Source: an uncultured Ruminococcus sp.
Lineage (GTDB): Bacteria; Bacillota; Clostridia; Oscillospirales; Ruminococcaceae
Direction: 5' to 3'
Length of the DNA: 64,000 nt
Assembly (NCBI GenBank): GCA_900538575.1
Contig: UPZA01000012.1
Span: forward strand, 15,873 to 79,872
This document shows positions 18,063 through 25,096 of this stretch, piece after piece (position 1 is the first letter of the stretch; each line of letters begins with the position of its first letter). The notes under the pieces were generated by a model. That model was not told the origin of the DNA. It ran no database searches and saw only the letters and a list, made by a program, of their open reading frames with translations. Position numbers and translations under genes: made by a program.

Positions 18063-18502
18063 ATGCTAAAAAAATATGAGTTCGGTTTTGACGTTGGTTG
18101 CTTATTGCTATTCTTAATTATCATGATACCTAATTTTATTTGGTTTGCTGCTCCGGCGCCAAACGATGTATTGAGAATGGAGAAACACTTGATTCAGTGG
18201 CTTCAATATGCCAAGTATTGATGATTACTATTCTGTGTGTTTTTAGAAATAGAGAATGTAAAAAAATCTGTATATCACCGTTAATTATAACTGGAATCAT
18301 TTGCTGTTTTATGTATTTTATAAGTTGGATTGTTTATTATATTGGTGTTGTAAATGCGTTTGTTATATTAGGCTTGACCGTTCCTCCATGTTTGGCATTT
18401 TTAGCGTATGCTATTGACAGAAAGAATAAAATAGCAATTATTCCAATTTCAATTTTTACAGTTTGCCATTTAATATATGGAATTGCCAACTTTATAATTT
18501 GA
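18063..18502 (+). pseudogene. Frameshifted small membrane protein
   Basis: ATG at 18063 reads MLKKYEFGFDVG, a membrane segment ending IIMIPNFIWFAAPAPNDVL, then stops at about 18220. The next frame (open 18140-18502) picks up at about 18175-18185 with ENGETLDSVASICQVLM and three more membrane segments to FII. Joined, they give one four- or five-span protein of about 145 residues of a family common in Firmicutes whose function is unknown. A single-base change or a sequencing error at about 18180 would explain the split. Confidence 0.62.
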
Positions 18503-18728
18503 CAGATTCTTATTTATCGGGCAGCCGCACAAAGCGTTAACGACTATTCTGATCAATAACTGAGGAGAACGGGTAGTGTTAATTTTCTACAATCTGTAGG
18601 GTAAGCTGAAGCACGGTATATATTTTCTGACGGTAAAAGAAAAATACGGCGAAAATGATTCCGTCAGATAAATTTATAAAATATAAGTCTCAGATATGTA
18701 TTTACAATAACGTTTGGAGGAAACAAAA

Positions 18729-19061
18729 ATGAGAAAACTTATCGCTTACTGCGGACTTGACTGTGAAAAGTGCGACGCAAGGCTTGCAACGCTGAAGGAT
18801 AATCATGAACTGCGTGAAAAAACCGCAAAACTTTGGAGCGAATTAAACGGAGTCGCGATTACCGCCGATATGATTAATTGCATGGGCTGCCGTACAGACG
18901 ACGTTAAAACGCCGTTTTGCAGTAGTTTATGTCCGATAAGAAAATGTGCGCTTGACAAAGGCGTTGAAACTTGTGGAGACTGTGAAAATATAAAGCAATG
19001 TCAAATAGTCGGAAAAATAATTGAAAACAATTCTGAAGCATTAGAAAATCTAAAAATATAG
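18729..19061 (+). CDS. DUF3795 cysteine-rich protein
   Basis: A 110-residue protein with cysteines grouped as CGLDCEKCDA near the start, CMGCRTDD in the middle and CPIRKCAL, CGDCENIKQC at the end. This is the DUF3795 pattern, possibly binding metal or an Fe-S cluster. GGAGG at 18716-18720 sets the ATG at 18729; an open frame from 18714 contains the ribosome site itself and is rejected. A longer DUF3795 relative follows 91 bases downstream. Function is unknown. Confidence 0.82.
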   Translation: MRKLIAYCGLDCEKCDARLATLKDNHELREKTAKLWSELNGVAITADMINCMGCRTDDVKTPFCSSLCPIRKCALDKGVETCGDCENIKQCQIVGKIIENNSEALENLKI

Positions 19062-19152
19062 TTTTTACATAGATTGTTATTTTTCGTCATGGCATAAGCA
19101 ATTTCGGGCGTTTGGACAAGATATTTAGTTAAATGGAGGCGCATGAGGTATT

Positions 19153-19701
19153 ATGAAGGGATTTAACAGACAAAATCAATTACTGTCCCTCTGCGGATTG
19201 AATTGCGGGCTGTGCCCTATGTTTTTGAGTAAACATTGTCCGGGCTGCGGTGGCGGGGAGGGAAACCAGTCTTGTAAAATTGCAAGGTGCAGTATGGAGC
19301 ATGGCGGCGTAGAATATTGTTTTCAATGCGGCAAATACCCTTGCGGGAGATATGAGCATATAGAGGATTATGACTCATTTATTACTGCCCGTCGCCGGAA
19401 AAATGATCTGGCAAAGGCCAGGCAGATTGGAATAGACGCCTACAATGCAGAGCAGGCAGAGAAAGTAAAAATACTGAACATTCTCCTGTCTGGATATAAT
19501 GACGGCCGGAAAAAGACGCTCTTTTGTGTGGCTGTAAACCTCTTGGAATTACAGGAGCTGCGAAATGTGATTGAACGGCTCGAAAGTAATTCTGAAATGA
19601 GAACGCGAACGCTTAAAGAGAAAAGCGCTTTTGCCGCAGGATTGATTCAGGAAGCAGCGGAAAGGGCAAATATTGAGCTAAAGCTCCGCAAGAAAATGTG
19701 A
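19153..19701 (+). CDS. DUF3795 domain protein, long form
   Basis: A 182-residue protein. The first 60 residues carry the DUF3795 cysteines (LCGLNCGLCPM, HCPGCGGG, CKIARCSM, YCFQCGKYPC); the rest is a charged helical region ending in a basic tail. AT-to-GC balance is a little higher than in the preceding copy, so the two need not be a recent duplication. The region around it holds decayed genes (18063-18502, 19745-19810), suggesting an old accessory island. The function of the family is unknown. Confidence 0.78.
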   Translation: MKGFNRQNQLLSLCGLNCGLCPMFLSKHCPGCGGGEGNQSCKIARCSMEHGGVEYCFQCGKYPCGRYEHIEDYDSFITARRRKNDLAKARQIGIDAYNAEQAEKVKILNILLSGYNDGRKKTLFCVAVNLLELQELRNVIERLESNSEMRTRTLKEKSAFAAGLIQEAAERANIELKLRKKM

Positions 19702-19744
19702 CGATTCTTTTTTAGGCGAGAATTCGAAGAAAGCAAGTGAAAAA

Positions 19745-19810
19745 ATGGAGAATAGAATCTTGCAGGTTGACGATGAAAATGACATTGCCGATTTGGTGAA
19801 AAAGCGCTAA
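19745..19810 (+). pseudogene. Remnant of a response-regulator gene
   Basis: A short frame reads MENRILQVDDENDIADLV and stops after 21 codons. ILxVDDExDIADLV is the first strand and acidic pocket of a receiver domain, as in VanR/OmpR-type regulators. Downstream to about 19930 there are only broken frames and no sensor kinase. The 328 bases between 19702 and 20029 otherwise hold one terminator. Confidence 0.45.
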
Positions 19811-19941
19811 GTTAAGAGGGATTTATGTGAAATTCGAAAAGTATTAACGGCAGAGAGACTGTGGAGGGCAGTATAATATCCAGCACGACCACGTCCGGCT
19901 GGAATTGACATAGACGGGCTGGAGTATATTGATAATGTAAT

Positions 19942-19981
19942 AAAAATAGCTTCACAATTTTATAATTGTGAAGCTATTTTT
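19942..19981. terminator. Bidirectional terminator
   Basis: An 18-base perfect stem (AAAAATAGCTTCACAATT and its complement) surrounds a 4-base loop, with A and T runs at the two feet. It lies between the plus-strand accessory island and the converging minus-strand efflux operon, and can serve both. Confidence 0.85.
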
Positions 19982-20029
19982 ATAATTATAAAGCTAATTG
20001 TACTGATATCGGCGTTCAGATAGTTTTAT

Positions 20030-21286
20030 TTATTCATACCTCAAAGCGTCTATAGGATTAAGATTTGCCGCTTTTACAGATGGAATAAGACCGAAAACTA
20101 TACCCACAGCCATTGAAAATACTACTGAAATAACAATGGAAACGCCGCTTATTGCGACAGGTACTTCTGCAAATTTTGATACTATCTGAGCCAGGCCTAT
20201 ACCGGCTCCGACCCCTATTATTCCTCCTATGCTTGTCAACACCGAGGCCTCTGTCAGGAATTGTCCGAGTATTCGGCGCTTTCTTGCACCGAGAGCTTTT
20301 TTTAATCCGATTTCCCTGGTTCTTTCCGTTACGGAAACCAGCATGATATTCATAACTCCAATTCCTCCTACCAGCAATGAAATGCTTGCTATCCAAATAA
20401 GCATGCTGTTGGTTGAAGAGCTTAAATCCTGCATGGATTTTGCCTGTTCAAGAAGGCTTTCGCTTTTGTATTTTATATTAGATTCACTGTTTACTGTTAG
20501 ATTTGCATTGAGAATATCGGCGGTTTTTTTACCTGCTGCCGTCATACTGTCCGTATCGGAAGCCTTTGCAACACAGCTTTGAGGTTCGTCGTAACCAAAG
20601 GTAATCGGCCATGATTGCGAGGGAATAAATACCTGGCCGCTTGAATTAGTCATATATGTGTAATAATCCTCAATTGAATTTATAACAGGCTCAAATTTGC
20701 TGCTCTGAACCGCTACGCCGATTACAGTAAAGGGCTCTCCGCTTATATCTATTGATTTGCCTATCGGATCTTCTCCCAGAAATAAGCTTTTTTCAGCATT
20801 AGTATCAATTATAGCGACCTTTTGATTTTGACTATGGTCTTTCACAGAAAATCCCTTACCGGATTTTATTCTTAATCCTATTGTTGAAAAATAGTCTTCG
20901 TCTACCCCTATTACAGTTCCGCCTGAAAGCTGATTGTTAAGATAAAAAATGCTGTCGCAGTATTGTCTTTGTCTGTATAAAGTAACTTTTTCTACTTCGT
21001 CAAGCTTTTTAAGCTTTTCCTTAGTTTCACTTTCGATTACCGGTATGCCGGCGGGAATTTCCTGATATTGAAAATCAAAAACACTATCTCCCTGATAAAG
21101 CTGAACCTTAACTGTATTATTTCCTGAGCCGATCAGATTGTTTTTAATTTGCTCGTTCGTTCCCTTTATTGTAGATACAATTGCTATAATAGCGGCAATT
21201 CCAATGATTATACCAAGCATGGTCAGCAGAGAACGTATTTTATGAGAAAAAATCCCTTTAAATGATAATCTGATATTTTCAAACAT
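20030..21286 (-). CDS. MacB-like ABC transporter permease
   Basis: A 418-residue permease with a membrane segment near residues 20-40 (SLLTMLGIIIGIAAIIAIVS), a large extracytoplasmic domain, and three C-terminal membrane segments with VTERTREIGLKKALGARKR between the first two. This is the MacB/FtsX (DUF214) topology. It is the last gene of a four-gene operon with two adaptors and one ATPase and begins 13 bases after the second adaptor. Such systems export peptides, antibiotics or lipids by a mechanotransmission cycle. The substrate cannot be told from sequence. Confidence 0.9.
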   Translation of the reverse strand: MFENIRLSFKGIFSHKIRSLLTMLGIIIGIAAIIAIVSTIKGTNEQIKNNLIGSGNNTVKVQLYQGDSVFDFQYQEIPAGIPVIESETKEKLKKLDEVEKVTLYRQRQYCDSIFYLNNQLSGGTVIGVDEDYFSTIGLRIKSGKGFSVKDHSQNQKVAIIDTNAEKSLFLGEDPIGKSIDISGEPFTVIGVAVQSSKFEPVINSIEDYYTYMTNSSGQVFIPSQSWPITFGYDEPQSCVAKASDTDSMTAAGKKTADILNANLTVNSESNIKYKSESLLEQAKSMQDLSSSTNSMLIWIASISLLVGGIGVMNIMLVSVTERTREIGLKKALGARKRRILGQFLTEASVLTSIGGIIGVGAGIGLAQIVSKFAEVPVAISGVSIVISVVFSMAVGIVFGLIPSVKAANLNPIDALRYE

Positions 21287-21299
21287 ATATTTTGCCTCC

Positions 21300-22913
21300 T
21301 TACCACTTTACTTCGTCGATTACACGGGTTTTAACGCCTTCCTTGACGTTTTTGCCGTATGGGAAGCATATTGTATCGTCGTTTGAAAGTCCGCCTTTTA
21401 TTTCTATTTCGTTACCGTAAATAATTTTCCCCGTTTTAATATACTGCTTTTTAAGTTTGCCGCTGTCATCGGATTTCATTACGTAATACTTTCCGTCTAA
21501 TTCACGGGTATAGTGCAGTGGGATATATAGACTGCCGTTTTCTTCGGCTTCTGAAATTGTTGCCCCTACCCAGTTTCCAACGCTGAAGCCCTCGGTATCT
21601 TCTGTGATTTTTGCTTTAAAGCTATATGTGCTGCTGTTAGGGTTTTCATTCCAGTTTTCCGACGTATATGAAACCGGCGTCATATCTATAGATGTTATTT
21701 CTGCTTCTGCCATAGCGCCGGTATCGTAGGAGGTAATATTGACTATATCTCCGACTGCTATCTTATCGAGATTCAGCTCGCCTATTGAAATAGTAACGCT
21801 TAAGCCTGCGCTGCCTTGAATGACTACCAGGGGAGAAGTAGAATCGGCATTTTCCGTACCCATATTGACTTCTGTAACGATTCCGTCAATACTGCTTTTT
21901 ACCTGTCCGCTTTCCTTTTTATTAAGAGCCTGACGGTACGCTATATCAGCCGACTTTTTATCAAGCTCTAATTTCTTTATTTCGTCCTGTTTATCAGAAA
22001 TCATTTTTGCTATTTCAGCCTTTGAATAAATGTAATCATCTGAACCGGATTTTATATAGCTTTGCTCGTAATCACTCTGTGAAATGCTGTTGTCAAATTG
22101 TTCTTGTGGGTAATCGTCTTCGGTAGAATAGGTTTGAAGAGTACCGAATACCTTTTTGGAAAAATCAACTGTTATACTGCCGTTGCCGTTTACAATAACG
22201 TTTTTTCCAACTGTCCAGTCTTCCGTTTGTTCCTCTGTTATATCGCTGCCATTTACTTTCCAAGCATATATAAGAATGTCGTTTTCATATATATAAAAAT
22301 CTGCGTATGATTTTGACGATCTAAGATGATTAAGAAAAGAGGCGGATACGACAGTGTCGCCGGAACAATTAAAGATAAACGGATCATCAGCGTTTCCGTT
22401 TCCGGATATCACATTTGATGTATCTTTAATGGCTTTGACGGTTTGAACTGTCGGACGCGGCTGTGTAGGAGGTTCGGTGGGCTCCGGCATAGGAGGAATT
22501 GCTTCGGAAGGCTTAAGATTCTGAAGACGTCTGATTTCCTTATTAGCTTGATTTATATTATCGTCTATTACGGCAAGATCGTTTTTCTTTTGCGCCGCGT
22601 CAAGCTCAAGCAGCGTCATGTCATATTTTAAAATCGTGTCGCCTTTTTTTACAGCGTCGCCTTTTTTAACAAGTATACTGTCGACAAGCTGCGATTCGTC
22701 CTGCATGATTTTCTGTACGTCTCCTGAGCTGACAGTTCCTTGTAGTTCGAGATTATCTCCCCAGTAGCTGTTTGACATATTGCTTACGGGTGTAACGTCA
22801 ACTATCGCTTTATTTTTCTTTCTTATCTGATTGTATTTATATCCTCCGAATGTACCGCTTACGGCGACTACTGCGCAAACGGCTGCAATAATGACCTTTT
22901 CGGCAGTTTTCAT
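21300..22913 (-). CDS. HlyD/RND-type adaptor subunit (second of two)
   Basis: A 537-residue single-span protein: signal-anchor at residues 6-24, lipoyl-type half-motifs (LVKKGDAVKKGDTILKYD), a helical hairpin, then beta-barrel and C-terminal domains ending with the GLSNDDTICFPYGKNVKEG motif. Between the halves of the helical region is an unusual 180-residue insert starting with a Pro-rich PPMPEPTEPPTQPRP stretch, followed by a folded-looking beta segment. Its start overlaps the ATPase stop by four bases (ATGA). In MacA/MacB systems an adaptor couples the ATPase-permease to an outer partner; in Firmicutes it works at the cell wall. Confidence 0.85.
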   Translation of the reverse strand: MKTAEKVIIAAVCAVVAVSGTFGGYKYNQIRKKNKAIVDVTPVSNMSNSYWGDNLELQGTVSSGDVQKIMQDESQLVDSILVKKGDAVKKGDTILKYDMTLLELDAAQKKNDLAVIDDNINQANKEIRRLQNLKPSEAIPPMPEPTEPPTQPRPTVQTVKAIKDTSNVISGNGNADDPFIFNCSGDTVVSASFLNHLRSSKSYADFYIYENDILIYAWKVNGSDITEEQTEDWTVGKNVIVNGNGSITVDFSKKVFGTLQTYSTEDDYPQEQFDNSISQSDYEQSYIKSGSDDYIYSKAEIAKMISDKQDEIKKLELDKKSADIAYRQALNKKESGQVKSSIDGIVTEVNMGTENADSTSPLVVIQGSAGLSVTISIGELNLDKIAVGDIVNITSYDTGAMAEAEITSIDMTPVSYTSENWNENPNSSTYSFKAKITEDTEGFSVGNWVGATISEAEENGSLYIPLHYTRELDGKYYVMKSDDSGKLKKQYIKTGKIIYGNEIEIKGGLSNDDTICFPYGKNVKEGVKTRVIDEVKW

Positions 22914-23599
22914 TTTACTCCACCCCCATTGCTGTCGTTATAGATTTCTCCGTCGCGTATGGTCATTATTCGTCTGGCGTGCTCGGCTATTTCACGTTCA
23001 TGAGTTATCATAACTATTGTGACGCCTTCTGAATTAAGCTCTCTGAAAATTTCCATTACCTGTTCGCCGGATTTTGTATCCAGCGCTCCGGTAGGCTCGT
23101 CTGCCAGAAGTAATCTTGGGTTATTTACAATTGCCCTTGCAATTGCTACTCTTTGCTTCTGACCGCCGGAAAGCTGAGTCGGTCTGAACGTCATTCTGTC
23201 TTTAAGTCCTACTTTTATAAGCGCTTGTTCGGCTAATTCACGACGTTCCTTTTTCTTGATTCCGGCATATAAAAGAGGAAGCTCTACATTTTCAATAGCC
23301 GATTCTCTTGGCAGAAGATTAAAGTTTTGAAAAACGAATCCTATTTTTCTGTTACGGATTTCAGACAGCTCTTTATCGCTGCATTCAGCAATATCTATAT
23401 CGTCAAATAAGAATATACCGGAGGTCTGTTTGTCAAGACATCCAATAATGTTCATAAGAGTAGATTTGCCCGAGCCTGACGGTCCCATTATAGCGACATA
23501 TTCTTCTTCGTCGACGCACAGACTGATATCCTTTAAAACCGAAACGGCGTCTTTTCCCTGCAAATAGTCCTTATAAATACTCTGCAACTCTAAAATCAT
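22910..23599 (-). CDS. MacB/LolD-type ABC transporter ATP-binding protein
   Basis: A 229-residue ATPase with Walker A at residues 39-47 (GPSGSGKST), Q-loop FVFQNFNLLP, signature LSGGQKQR and Walker B LLLADEPTGALD. It belongs to the subfamily paired with MacB/FtsX permeases. It lies 11 bases after the first adaptor and overlaps the second one by four bases. It powers the export complex built by the other three genes of the operon. Confidence 0.95.
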   Translation of the reverse strand: MILELQSIYKDYLQGKDAVSVLKDISLCVDEEEYVAIMGPSGSGKSTLMNIIGCLDKQTSGIFLFDDIDIAECSDKELSEIRNRKIGFVFQNFNLLPRESAIENVELPLLYAGIKKKERRELAEQALIKVGLKDRMTFRPTQLSGGQKQRVAIARAIVNNPRLLLADEPTGALDTKSGEQVMEIFRELNSEGVTIVMITHEREIAEHARRIMTIRDGEIYNDSNGGGVK

Positions 23600-23610
23600 A
23601 AAAACACCGC

Positions 23611-24945
23611 CTATTCTGCGATTTTGTCAACAGCGTCGTCTGCGTCGTCAGCTCTTTCACCCTCTGCGTCCGCGTCGGGAACGTTGAAGCCATCGTCAAT
23701 ACCGTCGCCGACCTCTGGTTCTACAGCATTTTCATCTCCGGGATCGGCGTCCCAGGAATTATCTACATCATCTATATTTGTAACTGCCCTCATTCCTTCT
23801 TCAAGATCGTCGGAAGGATAAGCTATATAATCATTTTCTCCCAGTCCGGAAACTATTTCACAGTCTCCGTTTATTTCATCTGTCTGTCCTGTTTTTATAA
23901 ACCTTTTCTCAAGCCTTTTATCCTTGTCTGCCGCCCATACATAAGGCTTGTCGGTATCATAATCAACAATAAAATCGCTGTAAAGCCATATACCCGATTT
24001 TTCAACCGCATTGCTTTGACCGTAATCAATTTCAATAAGAACATGCTGACCTAAAACAAGTCCGTCAGTATTTTCAGGATCAATATAAAAAGCATAATTT
24101 GAGGAGGCTGTTTCACTATCCGATCCGCCTTCGACAATTACGCCGCTGTTATTAGCTTCAGGTTCATTTGACACTTCCGATACCGAACCGTTCCATGTAA
24201 TGGAATCGTCTAATCTTGATCTTATTATTACAGCCTGTCCTTGAGTAATAGTTCCCATATTCTGCTCATTGAATTTGCCCTTTATTCTGAAGCTGCCCGA
24301 CGCGGTTATAGTCATTATAACGTCTGCGCCGGACTCCTGAAGCTCTTCTGTTGTTTTTAGCGATTTAACAGTTCCGGAGGACGTAGCTTTAACGGCAGAA
24401 TTTTCAATTGAATTATTAAGCTTTTCAAGAGAAATATTCTTTACTTTTATATCGTATTCCGTTTTTGCGATATCCGTCTGTAATGCCTGTATCTGCGTAG
24501 TGTAAGAAACCTGGGCGTCGGCTCCGGCATTTTTTTTCTCGTTCTCCAAGTCCTTGATCTGTTTATTGTAAGAAGCGATATCATTTTCCATGCGCTCAAC
24601 TTCTATCTGACCTTCCTCAAGCTCAAGCTTCATAGCTTCAGAGTCGTATTTAAAAAGATCGTCTCCTTCCTCAACGGAATCGCCTTCTTTAACAAATATT
24701 TCCTTTACTGTTTTTTCAGAATCAACTTTAATTTCCTCGGCTCTCTGCGCCTCAACAACTCCGGCAAAACGATTTCCGGGTATTGAAAAGGCAGATGCGG
24801 TATTGCATTCGGATACGGAAGTTACATATGCCGTTCCTTTGCCGTCGTCGTCCTTTTTAAAAGCTACTATTAAAATGATAATTATTAAGGTAATTAAAGC
24901 AATAGTTATTGCGGATATAATAGCTATTTTTTTCCTTTTGGTCAT
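23611..24945 (-). CDS. HlyD-type adaptor subunit (first of two) with acidic tail
   Basis: A 444-residue protein with a signal-anchor at residues 7-28, lipoyl half-motif FVKEGDSVEEGDDLFKYD, a helical hairpin of about 80 residues and barrel domains with VSGLGENDYIAYPSDDLEEG near the end. The last 55 residues are an Asp/Glu/Ala-rich tail, probably disordered. GGAGG precedes the ATG. It is the first gene of the operon. Two different adaptors for one ATPase/permease pair is a variation on the common single-adaptor set and may mean a mixed adaptor ring. Confidence 0.85.
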   Translation of the reverse strand: MTKRKKIAIISAITIALITLIIIILIVAFKKDDDGKGTAYVTSVSECNTASAFSIPGNRFAGVVEAQRAEEIKVDSEKTVKEIFVKEGDSVEEGDDLFKYDSEAMKLELEEGQIEVERMENDIASYNKQIKDLENEKKNAGADAQVSYTTQIQALQTDIAKTEYDIKVKNISLEKLNNSIENSAVKATSSGTVKSLKTTEELQESGADVIMTITASGSFRIKGKFNEQNMGTITQGQAVIIRSRLDDSITWNGSVSEVSNEPEANNSGVIVEGGSDSETASSNYAFYIDPENTDGLVLGQHVLIEIDYGQSNAVEKSGIWLYSDFIVDYDTDKPYVWAADKDKRLEKRFIKTGQTDEINGDCEIVSGLGENDYIAYPSDDLEEGMRAVTNIDDVDNSWDADPGDENAVEPEVGDGIDDGFNVPDADAEGERADDADDAVDKIAE

Positions 24946-24992
24946 TCTGCTGCCTCCATATTTGTTTTTATGTTTTAAATTAGTTTATCCTT

Positions 24993-25020
24993 ATTGTACC
25001 ATATTCAAATATGTTGTCAA
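24993..25020 (-). promoter_or_regulatory. Sigma-A promoter of the efflux operon
   Basis: On the minus strand TTGACA (25020-25015) and TACAAT (24998-24993) are 16 bases apart, 48 bases before the first adaptor ATG. No regulator gene is next to it and I see no clear operator palindrome. Confidence 0.65.
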
Positions 25021-25096
25021 TAGCTTTCGGCAAAGATTGTATTATTTATATTAATACGGATAGTTCACACTGTAGAATCTGTAAAATTCGCCTAAG

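Noticed and set aside
18600..18700. Small frame ending KEKYGENDSVR with TCTGACGG/CCGTCAGA halves
   Set aside because: No start, ribosome site or family; too weak to call a gene remnant or a terminator.
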